DNA of 64,000 nucleotides, from positions 372,001-436,000 of the forward strand of contig NZ_JAMKFA010000001.1 of assembly GCF_025499515.1 (NCBI RefSeq), in the 5' to 3' direction. The first letter of the stretch is position 1, and each line of letters opens with the position of its first letter. Origin of the DNA: Flavobacterium odoriferum. GTDB taxonomy: Bacteria; Bacteroidota; Bacteroidia; Flavobacteriales; Flavobacteriaceae. The notes beneath the pieces are model-generated. The model was not told the origin of the DNA. It did not search any database and saw only the letters and a list, made by a program, of their open reading frames with translations. A program made the translations under genes and the position numbers. Of this stretch, positions 1 to 8,670 are shown in pieces.

Positions 1-180
1 GAATGCAAGGACGTAATGAAAATTTCGTTCGATAAAACGTCTAAGACTTTTATTTTAAAGATCAATGAAGCTTCATTTGTACAAGACTTAGATTGGTGTC
101 CCGAACATACATATATTGGATCTTTTAAAATTAAAGAGGATAAAATTGTAAATACTGAATTTAATCTTGTTGCTGGTTAA
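1..180 (+). CDS. C-terminal fragment of an unrecognised protein
   Basis: Frame 1 is open from the window edge to a TAA at 178-180 and encodes the last 59 residues of a protein whose start lies outside the window. The fragment has charged residues mixed with beta-type residues, and two cysteines (residues 2 and 38). I do not recognise the family and assign no function. The gene converges on the AraC-type gene, with only 12 bases between their stops. Confidence 0.6.
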   Translation, partial: ECKDVMKISFDKTSKTFILKINEASFVQDLDWCPEHTYIGSFKIKEDKIVNTEFNLVAG

Positions 181-192
181 TAAAAAACTCTT

Positions 193-1281
193 TTAAGCTT
201 TTTGGTTTTTATATTCTGAGGGTGTAAAACCCGTAGCTTTCTTAAAAGCAGTATTGAAAGAAGATTTAGAATGAAATCCCGCCATATTTGCTATTGTTTC
301 AATAGTGAAATTGGCGGTTTCTTTTTGTACTAAAAGTTGTTTTGCTTCTTCAATTCGATAGGAATTGATATAAGTGGCAAAATTCATTTCGTACTTAGAG
401 TTTAAGAAAAGTGACAAATATTTTTCATTACTTCCAATTTTCTTAGCTAATTGATTCAAAGTAAGTTTGGCATCTAAAAATGGTTTTTCTTCTTTCATTA
501 TGGCACCTAACTTTTCTTCTAATCCTTCAAAAAATGGTGCAAAAATTTCTGATTCTTTAGCTTCCTTTTGTTCTTGTACAACTTCAAAATCCAATTTTTC
601 TTGTTTCCAACTGATGTAACCCACATAAATGAAATAAGCTGCAGAATACAATTCGAAAGATAATTTTAAAAATTTAGGTAAAATCCCTGTTAGACTTATT
701 AGCAACAAGACCATAAAAATGACGTAACCTAAAATAAAATGAAGCAATTTATTAGGGTGAATTCCAGGCGAAGTAGCATCCAATTGTTTTTCTCTCTTAT
801 ATCTTTTAAAGATAGAAACGGATAAAAACAGATAATAAATACTCAATAATGGAAACACAAAAAGTAGTGCCAAATAATTGGAATACGTCAATACTTTTTC
901 GCTCATTTCTTTCATAAAAAGATTCTTTTTCGAATCCATATATAAAAAAGAAAACGCATTAATGAAGAAAAGCAAAAATACCACATAATAATGTTTTACG
1001 TTTCTGTTTTGACGAATTCCGGCCAAAAAAGCACTGTAAAGATAAATCGTAGGTGGAATTGCAAGTAGGAAAACAAAGAAAAGTAACATAATTACCTCCG
1101 AAATCTTCTCAGGAAGCCACGTTAACTTTTCAGTTGCCAAAAAGAAGCACGAAATGGCAAAAGCCCAAAGTAAAAAATACAATCCTAAAAACTGCGAAGT
1201 CTTATTTTGCTTACCATTTCCCCTAAATAAAAAGAGAAATGCTAACACAAAAGCAGTTAAAATGGGAAGTAATAATGACAT
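193..1281 (-). CDS. AraC-family transcriptional regulator with membrane N-terminus
   Basis: This 362-residue protein has about six or seven hydrophobic segments in residues 1-220, then a linker, then a C-terminal AraC-type DNA-binding domain (about 255-360). The second helix-turn-helix shows the typical ETIANMAGFHSKSSFNTAFK pattern followed by TGFTPSEYK. Membrane sensor plus AraC domain is a common Bacteroidota arrangement. The likely role is a membrane-bound transcription factor answering an envelope or nutrient signal. The ligand and targets are not evident, and no adjacent gene is an obvious target. Confidence 0.85.
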   Translation of the reverse strand: MSLLLPILTAFVLAFLFLFRGNGKQNKTSQFLGLYFLLWAFAISCFFLATEKLTWLPEKISEVIMLLFFVFLLAIPPTIYLYSAFLAGIRQNRNVKHYYVVFLLFFINAFSFLYMDSKKNLFMKEMSEKVLTYSNYLALLFVFPLLSIYYLFLSVSIFKRYKREKQLDATSPGIHPNKLLHFILGYVIFMVLLLISLTGILPKFLKLSFELYSAAYFIYVGYISWKQEKLDFEVVQEQKEAKESEIFAPFFEGLEEKLGAIMKEEKPFLDAKLTLNQLAKKIGSNEKYLSLFLNSKYEMNFATYINSYRIEEAKQLLVQKETANFTIETIANMAGFHSKSSFNTAFKKATGFTPSEYKNQKA

Positions 1282-1417
1282 TAAATTAGGCTGTATTTTA
1301 GGTTAATTAATGTTTAAATATACGGAATTTGTACAAATTCACGGAATACAAACATATAGTATTTTCTTATCATTTTCAACAGGAGTAGTTTTGACCTGCA
1401 TCAAAATACAAATGATT

Positions 1418-3649
1418 ATGAAAAAAATCTTATTAACAATTATCGCTTTTTACACATTACAATCTTTTGCACAAGTTGGAATTGGAACAACTAATCCACA
1501 TGCAAGTTCAATTTTAGATCTAACTAGTACAACCCAAGGATTTCTTGTGCCTAGATTAACCACAGCTCAACGTGATGCTATTGCTTCACCAGCTAATGGA
1601 TTAATGATTTACAACACCACAATTAATTGTTTCCAATATTACAAAAGTTCTGCTTGGAATTCACTTTGTGACGCCACTATTTCAATTTTAAATTGTGCTG
1701 GAGTAACAGCAAGTCCAGGCGCAGTTGGTGTGAGTTATTCTGGAAATGCTACTATTCCTTATACTGGAGGAAATGGAGGTTCATATCCTTTAGGCTTTCC
1801 AATTACTTCCACAGGAGTTACAGGTTTAACCGCAACTTTACAAGGAGGAACGCTAACCAACGGAATAGGAAATTTAACTTATGTTATTTCGGGAACACCA
1901 ACTTCAAGCGGAACAGCTAATTTTGCAATTTCTTTTGGAGGATTAAGTTGTTCTTTTTCTATAACTGTTAACGGTCCTACTATTGCTTTTATTCCTTGTA
2001 CTGCTCCTTTCACAGTTACACCAGCCGGAAATGGAATTGCAGGTTTACCTTACAATAAAACAGTAACCGTTCCTTACTCTGGCGGAAATGGTGTGGCTTA
2101 TTCCGCCGGAACACCAATTGTTTCAACAGGAGTTACAGGATTAACAGCAACTTTAAATGCAGGAACTTTAGCAACTGGTGCTGGAAATTTCACTTTTACT
2201 ATAACAGGAACTCCCGACCCATTTGTCTCAGCAGCAACAACAGCCACTGCAACATTTCCATTTACATTTGATGGTAAGAGTTGTAGTTTCACTGTAACTA
2301 TCAATAAAGCTAGTATTGCCCCTATAACATGTTCAACAGCTGTTGTGGAAAATCCAGCAACTGGAATTAATGGTTCGCCTTACACAGGAACTATTACGGT
2401 GACATATCCTGCTGGTGGAAATGGTGGTGGTTATGATGCTCAAAGTATTCCTTCAACTGGAGTTACCGGATTAACCGCAACAATTGCTGCTGCATTTACA
2501 AACCCTACTGGTGGAACATTGGTTTTTAATGTTAACGGAACTCCTTCTGGAACTGGTAATGCACAATTTAATTTGAGTAATTTTATTACCAATTTAGGAT
2601 GTTCTGGTTCCAATGTTCAAATTGTAATTAGTGGAAGTCCGACAGTAACCGGTTTGAACTGTAGTGGAGCAACACACTCTCCAGTAACTGCAACACAATT
2701 TAGCACATATTCGGGTACAACCACGTTACCTTATACCGGAGGAAATGGTGTAGCTTATCCAACCCAAACCATAAACTCAACAGGTGTTACTGGATTAACC
2801 GCAACTTTAACACCTGGAACTTTGGCTTTAGGAAATGGGAACTTAAGTTTTATAGTTTCAGGAACTCCTACTTCCTCAGGATTAGCAAGTTTTGCCATCA
2901 CATTTGGAGGACAAACTTGTGTCTTTTCAATTCGTGTGAACGGAAGAGTAATTTCGATAAAATACATTGATGGAAGTGCTTATAATGCTACTTCTCCTTT
3001 CGGCCAACAAACGGTTCCACAAAATTATGGTCCAACGGGAATTTTTAATACCATTGGCGGAATTTTACATGATGATTACATTACCACTTTTAATGGTGGA
3101 ATTTCTCCTTTAACCATGCGAAATACAATTGACATTGTAGCTTGTGGACCGAACAAAACTACAGGTTCAAGAAGTTTAGCCGATTGTCAAAGAATTCGAG
3201 ATTATGTGGCTTTGGGCGGAATTGCAATTATTACTTTAGATGCGAATGATGGAAATGCAATTACCACTTCAAACAATTATCACACTGCTTTTGGAGGAAC
3301 AGGAACTTTTATTGCAGGCGCAAATCCGACGACGGTAAATTCAACTATTCCATTAAGTAGCAGTTATTGGGGAACAGCGAATGCGGGTGTAGCGTTATTA
3401 GGAACAGGAGTTAGTGCCGAATTTAATGGAACAACCTACACTTTACCAATAGGCGCTCAAGTATTAGCAACATATCCAAGTGGTAAACCCGCTATTTGGA
3501 CCTGTGGTGAAGATAATAGGGCTTTATTTATTTGTGATAATGGCTTTTTATTAAGTGCTAATTTCACAACAATTGGTGTTGAAACTGACCAAGAGAAGTT
3601 TTTCCACAACTTATTGAAAAATTATATTTTAGTTCATTTAGGATTTTGA
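1418..3649 (+). CDS. Secreted protein with four about 100-residue repeats
   Basis: The 743-residue protein starts with a signal peptide (MKKILLTIIAFYTLQSFAQ). An N-terminal region (VGIGTTNPHASSILDL, then GFLVPRLTTAQRDAI) follows, as is common in Bacteroidota surface proteins with tail-fibre-like starts. Four tandem beta-rich repeats of about 100 residues come next, each with YTGGNG-like, STGVTGLTATL and GTP-SSG elements and conserved cysteines. The last about 230 residues differ and suggest a Rossmann-like or glutamine-amidotransferase-like domain (IDIVACGPN, then GGIAIITLDANDG). I reject the longer start at 1310: a TAGTTTTG promoter-like -7 element lies at 1386-1393 and the signal peptide begins at 1418. 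A role in surface display or adhesion is inference. Confidence 0.75.
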   Translation: MKKILLTIIAFYTLQSFAQVGIGTTNPHASSILDLTSTTQGFLVPRLTTAQRDAIASPANGLMIYNTTINCFQYYKSSAWNSLCDATISILNCAGVTASPGAVGVSYSGNATIPYTGGNGGSYPLGFPITSTGVTGLTATLQGGTLTNGIGNLTYVISGTPTSSGTANFAISFGGLSCSFSITVNGPTIAFIPCTAPFTVTPAGNGIAGLPYNKTVTVPYSGGNGVAYSAGTPIVSTGVTGLTATLNAGTLATGAGNFTFTITGTPDPFVSAATTATATFPFTFDGKSCSFTVTINKASIAPITCSTAVVENPATGINGSPYTGTITVTYPAGGNGGGYDAQSIPSTGVTGLTATIAAAFTNPTGGTLVFNVNGTPSGTGNAQFNLSNFITNLGCSGSNVQIVISGSPTVTGLNCSGATHSPVTATQFSTYSGTTTLPYTGGNGVAYPTQTINSTGVTGLTATLTPGTLALGNGNLSFIVSGTPTSSGLASFAITFGGQTCVFSIRVNGRVISIKYIDGSAYNATSPFGQQTVPQNYGPTGIFNTIGGILHDDYITTFNGGISPLTMRNTIDIVACGPNKTTGSRSLADCQRIRDYVALGGIAIITLDANDGNAITTSNNYHTAFGGTGTFIAGANPTTVNSTIPLSSSYWGTANAGVALLGTGVSAEFNGTTYTLPIGAQVLATYPSGKPAIWTCGEDNRALFICDNGFLLSANFTTIGVETDQEKFFHNLLKNYILVHLGF

Positions 3650-3674
3650 TGCAAAAAAACCTATAGCTAAAAAG

Positions 3675-3697
3675 AAAGGAGCTACTTCAGCTCCTTT
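3675..3697. terminator. Hairpin between convergent genes
   Basis: A 9 bp perfect stem (AAAGGAGCT / AGCTCCTTT) with loop ACTTC sits where the secreted repeat protein and the GT9 gene converge, and it overlaps the GT9 stop codon. A- and T-rich flanks suggest it can end transcription from either side. Confidence 0.6.
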
Positions 3698-4722
3698 TCT
3701 ATTTTATCTACAATTGTATTGGGTAAAATCGTTTGCATCACATTTTCATAACCTTCTACCTTTTTGTTTCCATAAATAGAAGTTGGTAATAATGGATATT
3801 TTTCTCTATCTGAAATCAAACAAAAATCATCAGGTTGATTGAATGGTTTAAAACCGGCATAAGGATGCGTTGCTCCCCAAAGTGTAATGACTTTTACACC
3901 CAACATCGCAGCAATATGCGCATTTCCAGAATCCATAGAAAGCATAACGTCTAAATTGGAAATCACTTCTAATTCTTGTTTGAATTTTAGTTTTCCAGCT
4001 AAAACGATTACATTTTCGTGTTGGCTTTGTAATTGATTTAGCAATTGAATTTCTTTCTCGCCTCCACCAAATAAGAAGATTTTTTGGTTTTTGTTTTCAG
4101 CTAAACCATCAATCACTTTTTGCATTAAATCGATTGGATAGACTTTGCTTTCGTATTGTGCAAAAGGCGCAATTCCAATCCAATTTTGATTTTTTGTTCC
4201 TGTGATTGAAAGAATTTGTTCTGATAAAATCGCTTTTTCTGGAAATAATGGATTCGTCAAATCAATTGAAAATCCAAGTTGTTTGAAAGTATCAACATGT
4301 CTTTCAACCATTGATTTTACAGGAGCAAAAACTTTGTTTGTTAAACTGGTTAATGCTTTCTTTTCGACTCTTCCTTTATCCGTTGCGGCTACTTTTTTTC
4401 CACTTAAAGCGAATAATGTTCGGACAACTTTAGAACGAAGTACATTATGTAAATCGGCAACTGCATCAATATGCAATTTTCGTAAATCGGAAAATAATCG
4501 AAGTAAACCTAAGAAACCTTTGTGTCGTTCTTTCAAATCAACTCCAAAGAAATTCACATTCGGAATGCCGTCAAAAAAAGGTTGAAAAAAAGGACGCGAA
4601 ACTACCGTAATTTTTATTTCTGGATATTGCAAAACTAAGGCTCTCAACACAGGAACTGTCATAGCGACATCACCCATGGCTGAGAGCCTTATTACCAATA
4701 TGTGTTTTGGTTTAGACATCAA
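3682..4722 (-). CDS. Glycosyltransferase family 9 (heptosyltransferase-like)
   Basis: The 346-residue protein matches the ADP-heptose:LPS heptosyltransferase (GT9, GT-B fold) family. The N-terminus ILVIRLSAMGDVAMTVPVLR is typical, and the C-terminal half has DSGNAHIAAMLGVKVITLWG, the conserved nucleotide-sugar region. These cytoplasmic enzymes add heptose or a related sugar to the LPS core. Translation may start at either of the first two Met codons. The gene sits 7 bases downstream of a DUF4254 gene on the same strand, so the two are probably co-transcribed. The exact sugar is unknown. Confidence 0.88.
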   Translation of the reverse strand: MMSKPKHILVIRLSAMGDVAMTVPVLRALVLQYPEIKITVVSRPFFQPFFDGIPNVNFFGVDLKERHKGFLGLLRLFSDLRKLHIDAVADLHNVLRSKVVRTLFALSGKKVAATDKGRVEKKALTSLTNKVFAPVKSMVERHVDTFKQLGFSIDLTNPLFPEKAILSEQILSITGTKNQNWIGIAPFAQYESKVYPIDLMQKVIDGLAENKNQKIFLFGGGEKEIQLLNQLQSQHENVIVLAGKLKFKQELEVISNLDVMLSMDSGNAHIAAMLGVKVITLWGATHPYAGFKPFNQPDDFCLISDREKYPLLPTSIYGNKKVEGYENVMQTILPNTIVDKIEKELK

Positions 4723-4729
4723 ATGATGA

Positions 4730-5335
4730 CTATTTTTTATTTTGATACAACACCGGATTTAACTCCTCATCGTTGTACATTTTCATTTGTTTGTACACTT
4801 TCATGTATTTGTCACCCGCTTCAATATCTTCAATTAATTGACTGATTGAAGTAAACATATCGTTTTTTTGGTCTAACAAAACATTCAATTTTTCTTGACA
4901 TTTTGCTCTGTGTTCCGCTGTTGCTTCAACACGAGTTGCTTCTTCGTTCATGTGGTAAATTTTTAATGCTAAAATCGACAAACGGTCAATTGCCCAAGCT
5001 GGACTTTCCGTATTAATTTTTGCATTTGGTTTTACTTGAACATCTTTATATTTATCTAAGAAATAACTATCGATGTATTCCACCATATCCGTACGAACTT
5101 GGTTAGAAGCATCAATTTTACGTTTTAAATCTAAAGCTGCAACTGGATCAATATTTGGATCACGAACGATATCTTCATAATGCCATTGCACCGTATCTAC
5201 CCAATTTTTTGCAAACAACAAATATTCAATAGTTCCTTTTTCGAAAGGATTTACAACTGGTTGATACACATCGTCAACAATGTGATATGTTTTGATACTT
5301 TGTTCAAAAATGGGAAATGCAAATTCAGCAAACAT
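4730..5335 (-). CDS. DUF4254 domain-containing protein
   Basis: The 201-residue, mostly helical protein contains ALDLKRKIDASNQVRTDMVE and KINTESPAWAIDRLSILALK, which I recognise as DUF4254, a Bacteroidota family of unknown function. I chose the start at 5335, giving MFAEFAFPIF. A longer reading frame would run into the upstream region of upp and adds a non-conserved, phenylalanine-rich leader. A -7-like CAAAAATA (TATTTTTG on the coding strand) lies at 5358-5365. Pairing with GT9 suggests a link to LPS core biosynthesis, which is inference. Confidence 0.8.
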   Translation of the reverse strand: MFAEFAFPIFEQSIKTYHIVDDVYQPVVNPFEKGTIEYLLFAKNWVDTVQWHYEDIVRDPNIDPVAALDLKRKIDASNQVRTDMVEYIDSYFLDKYKDVQVKPNAKINTESPAWAIDRLSILALKIYHMNEEATRVEATAEHRAKCQEKLNVLLDQKNDMFTSISQLIEDIEAGDKYMKVYKQMKMYNDEELNPVLYQNKK

Positions 5336-5408
5336 AATAATAGCTTTAAAATTGATACAAAAATAGCGATTTTTTGTACTTTTATCCTGAAAATAAAAAA
5401 TAAATCCA

Positions 5409-6062
5409 ATGCACATTCATTATATCTCAGAGCAAAACAGTATTCTTAATCATTTTTTAGCGCAAATTCGCGATGTGAACATCCAAAAAGACAGCATGCG
5501 TTTTAGAAAAAATATTGAGCGTATTGGAGAAATAATGGCATATGAATTAAGTAAAACACTTGATTACAAAGAAATTGATGTGCAAACACCATTAGGAATT
5601 AAACACACGACAACCATTGCCGAACCTGTAGTTTTATGTTCGATTTTACGTGCTGGTTTAGCGTTACATCAAGGCTTTATGAGCTTTTTTGATAATGCAG
5701 AAAACGGATTTGTTTCGGCTTACCGTCATCATTATAACAACGATGACAAATTTGAAATTTTGGTAGAATATCAAGCAGCTCCGTCATTTGAAGGAAAAAA
5801 TTTGATTTTAATTGATCCGATGTTAGCTACTGGACAATCGTTAGTGGCGGTTTTACATAAATTGCATTTAGAACACCAACCTAAAGAAATTCATATTGCT
5901 GTCGTGATTGCAACTCCAGAAGGTATTCAGTATTTAGAAGAGAATGTACCTTCGAATTGTCATTTATGGGTAGCGGCTTTAGATGAAAAATTGAATGAGC
6001 ACAATTACATTGTTCCAGGTTTAGGTGATGCTGGAGATTTGGCATACGGAATTAAATTATAA
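5409..6062 (+). CDS. upp: Uracil phosphoribosyltransferase
   Basis: This cytoplasmic salvage enzyme makes UMP from uracil and PRPP. The 217-residue length is normal. The PRPP-binding motif LILIDPMLATGQS is clear, as are AEPVVLCSILRAGLALHQG and the C-terminal VPGLGDAGDLAYG that contributes to uracil binding. It overlaps the 3' end of the convergent DUF6427 gene by 6 bases. A promoter-like TACTTTTA lies at 5377-5384. Confidence 0.95.
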   Translation: MHIHYISEQNSILNHFLAQIRDVNIQKDSMRFRKNIERIGEIMAYELSKTLDYKEIDVQTPLGIKHTTTIAEPVVLCSILRAGLALHQGFMSFFDNAENGFVSAYRHHYNNDDKFEILVEYQAAPSFEGKNLILIDPMLATGQSLVAVLHKLHLEHQPKEIHIAVVIATPEGIQYLEENVPSNCHLWVAALDEKLNEHNYIVPGLGDAGDLAYGIKL

Positions 6063-6986
6063 TTGCATTATAAAAAAGAAAACACCAAAAGCCACTAAAG
6101 AATAAACAACGATTTCTTTTACCCAATTATTTTCAATTTTTTCGATAAAATTAGCTCCTATGATTGCCAACGGTGCAAAACAGAAAGCTAAACTTCCATT
6201 ATTCTTATTTGCCGAAAGCACATAAATTCCAACCCCTAAAATAAAAGAAAATAAAATGGTTTTGTGAGAAGATTGCATGTTCAATGCCTTATTAGGAATA
6301 TCAAAAACATGCAAAAAAAAGGCAAATAAACTTATTGAGGCAAAAACTGCCAAAGCAATTCGTTGATAAACATTATCGAAATAATAAAAATCAAAACTAA
6401 TATACGTTTTGCTCAATAGCGTACTCATTAGGCCATTGTCTAATAAACTATTTGCAAGAAAAAATAAGATTGTAACGGCAAGCAATGCGATAAAAGGAAT
6501 AATCCAGTTTCGGTAATCTTTAGAAACGTGGAGAATAATCGCAATAAAAACTAAAACAATATAAAAAATACTCCAAAAGTGAAATAATGCGGCTAAAAGA
6601 ATCCAAAATGAAGCGTCAAAAATTTTTTCCTTAGTGGATAAAAGTGACTTTAACGAAATTAATCTTCTCAATGCCAATAGCAATAAAAAATTTGAAATTA
6701 TAATGTTCTTATTCTGAAAAACAGAAGAGAAAAAAAGCAAGAAAACAAAAAACAACAATAACGCGTAATTATTTCCTTTGGTCAAACCATTCTTCAACGC
6801 AATAAAGTTGGTTAAAAAAACAGAACCCAAAACCAACAGAAACAAACCAAGCTCTTCGGCATAATAAACCCACGTAGCATCAGCGGAAGCAGTCGAAATA
6901 GTCTTTAAAATAAAGAACACTAACGACAAAATTCCGATAACTAAATAATTAAATGGTCTTGTTTTACTAAAAACACTTGCTATCAT
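6057..6986 (-). CDS. DUF6427-like multi-pass membrane protein
   Basis: The 309-residue protein has about eight to ten hydrophobic segments over its whole length and starts MIASVFSKTRPFNYLVIGIL. It resembles the Flavobacteriia family DUF6427, usually found beside upp and a DUF6341 gene as here. No catalytic motif is visible and the function is unknown. Its start region overlaps the promoter of the divergent DUF6341 gene. Confidence 0.75.
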   Translation of the reverse strand: MIASVFSKTRPFNYLVIGILSLVFFILKTISTASADATWVYYAEELGLFLLVLGSVFLTNFIALKNGLTKGNNYALLLFFVFLLFFSSVFQNKNIIISNFLLLLALRRLISLKSLLSTKEKIFDASFWILLAALFHFWSIFYIVLVFIAIILHVSKDYRNWIIPFIALLAVTILFFLANSLLDNGLMSTLLSKTYISFDFYYFDNVYQRIALAVFASISLFAFFLHVFDIPNKALNMQSSHKTILFSFILGVGIYVLSANKNNGSLAFCFAPLAIIGANFIEKIENNWVKEIVVYSLVAFGVFFFIMQL

Positions 6987-7006
6987 GCGAATATTTTATA
7001 TTTTTG
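6977..7006 (+). promoter_or_regulatory. Bacteroidota-type promoter for the DUF6341 gene
   Basis: TTG at 6977-6979, a 19-base spacer, then TATTTTTG at 6999-7006. This matches the TTG / TAnnTTTG pattern read by the Bacteroidota primary sigma factor. The ATG at 7033 follows at a reasonable leader length. Confidence 0.7.
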
Positions 7007-7032
7007 TGGTGTAAATATAATACTTTATCAAA

Positions 7033-7263
7033 ATGAAATCATTTTTTGAAGGAATACAATCACTTTTCGTAGATTTTTTATTCTTACCAATGGATTGGTT
7101 AAGAGAACTTGAATTAACTAACTGGTGGACTGCAAATATTATCAATTGGGTATTTATTCTTATTTGTTGTGGTGCAATGACATATTGGATTAAGCAATTG
7201 AACATCTTCAAAGCAAACAATGAAGATGAGCAAGATACAACTGCACACTCGTTTTTAAAATAA
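7033..7263 (+). CDS. DUF6341-like small membrane protein
   Basis: This 76-residue protein contains MDWLRELELTNWWTANIINW, followed by one strong transmembrane segment (VFILICCGAMTYWIKQL) and an acidic tail. It matches the small Flavobacteriia family DUF6341, sometimes mislabelled uracil phosphoribosyltransferase because of its position. The function is unknown. It has its own promoter and lies between DUF6427 and purD. Confidence 0.75.
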   Translation: MKSFFEGIQSLFVDFLFLPMDWLRELELTNWWTANIINWVFILICCGAMTYWIKQLNIFKANNEDEQDTTAHSFLK

Positions 7264-7286
7264 TCTAAAGATATATTAGCAAGGAA

Positions 7287-8558
7287 TTATAAATCCTTAC
7301 CAATATCTCTTCTAAAATACATCTTATCAAATTGTAGCTTAGCTATACTTTGATAAGATTTTTTTATGGCTTCCTCAAAGTCATTTCCGTAAGACGTTAC
7401 CGCAATTACGCGACCTCCATTTGTCACAACTTTCCCATTTTCTAATTTTGTTCCGGCATGAAATGGAATAGAATCGGTGATGTTTTCCAATCCAAAAATT
7501 TCTTTTCCTTTTTCATAGTCTTCTGGATAACCTCCTGAAACCACCATGATAGTTGTAGCGGCTCTTTCATCGATTTCCAATGTGATTTTATCTAATTCTT
7601 GATTTCCAATCGCTTCAAAAATTTCGACTAAATCACTTTTTAATCTTGGCATTACCACTTCCGTTTCTGGATCGCCCATACGAACGTTGTATTCGATAAC
7701 CATAGGTTCGCCTTTCACGTTGATTAATCCGATAAAAACAAAGCCTTTGTATTCTATTCCGTCTTTTTGTAAACCAGCGATAGTTGGTTTTACAATTCGG
7801 GTTTCAATTTTTTCTAATAAAACTGCATCCGCAAATGGAACTGGAGATACCGCACCCATTCCACCTGTGTTTAATCCAGTATCGCCTTCTCCGATTCGTT
7901 TGTAATCTTTTGCTGTTGGTAATACTTTATATGATTTTCCATCAGTTAAAACGAAACAACTTAATTCGATTCCGTCTAAAAATTCTTCGATAACTACTTT
8001 TGAACTCGCTTCTCCAAATTTAGCTCCCACTAACATATTTCGTAACTCCGTTTTAGCTTCTTCTAAATCCGATAAGATTAAAACGCCTTTTCCTGCAGCT
8101 AATCCGTCTGCTTTTAAAACGTAAGGAGCTTCAAGTGTTTCTAAAAAAGCACACCCATTTTCAACCGTTTCTTTAGTGAAACTTTCGTAACGAGCAGTTG
8201 GAATATTGTGTTTTACTAAAAATTCTTTGGCAAATTCTTTACTTCCTTCTAATTGCGCTCCCACTTTTGATGGTCCAATTACAGGAATATGATTGATTTG
8301 AGCATCATTTTTGAAGAAATCGTAAATTCCTAAAACCAATGGATCTTCTGGTCCAACAACCACCAGTGCTACTTTTTCTTGTAAAACAAAAGCTTTAACA
8401 GCATCAAAATCATTCGGATTTAAATCCACGTTTTTTGCAATGGTTGCTGTTCCTGCATTTCCAGGCGCAACAAAAAGAGAAGTACATTTTGAAGATTGAA
8501 GCATTTTCCAAGCCAGCGCGTGTTCGCGACCGCCAGAACCAAGTAGTAAAATAGTCAT
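7287..8558 (-). CDS. purD: Phosphoribosylamine-glycine ligase
   Basis: PurD makes glycinamide ribonucleotide from phosphoribosylamine, glycine and ATP, the second step of purine synthesis. The 423-residue length fits. The N-terminus [19 protein letters not shown] is diagnostic, and the ATP-grasp region includes [12 protein letters not shown] and GGMGAVSP. I chose the start at 8558 because the longer frame adds nine residues not typical of the family. A -7-like CAAAAGTA lies at 8583-8590 (reverse strand). Confidence 0.96.
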   Translation of the reverse strand: MTILLLGSGGREHALAWKMLQSSKCTSLFVAPGNAGTATIAKNVDLNPNDFDAVKAFVLQEKVALVVVGPEDPLVLGIYDFFKNDAQINHIPVIGPSKVGAQLEGSKEFAKEFLVKHNIPTARYESFTKETVENGCAFLETLEAPYVLKADGLAAGKGVLILSDLEEAKTELRNMLVGAKFGEASSKVVIEEFLDGIELSCFVLTDGKSYKVLPTAKDYKRIGEGDTGLNTGGMGAVSPVPFADAVLLEKIETRIVKPTIAGLQKDGIEYKGFVFIGLINVKGEPMVIEYNVRMGDPETEVVMPRLKSDLVEIFEAIGNQELDKITLEIDERAATTIMVVSGGYPEDYEKGKEIFGLENITDSIPFHAGTKLENGKVVTNGGRVIAVTSYGNDFEEAIKKSYQSIAKLQFDKMYFRRDIGKDL

Positions 8559-8670
8559 TTTGTGTGTTGTTATGTTGTTTGGCAAAAGTACTATTTCTTA
8601 AGAAGAAAGAAAAAAGAAAAAAGAAGAAAGATTATTTTCAGATTTATTACTTTTGGATAAATTCCAACGA

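Noticed and set aside
1310..1417. N-terminal extension of the secreted repeat protein
   Set aside because: A promoter-like -7 element lies inside it and the true signal peptide starts at 1418.
4202..4585. 127-codon plus-strand frame over the GT9 gene
   Set aside because: Antisense shadow of a clear GT9 glycosyltransferase.
6996..7220. A 74-codon open frame antisense to the DUF6341 gene
   Set aside because: Shadow of a real gene with its own full promoter on the other strand.
8653..8670. TTG start of the CapK-like gene
   Set aside because: Overlaps a probable promoter -7 element, and a good ATG follows 18 bases later.
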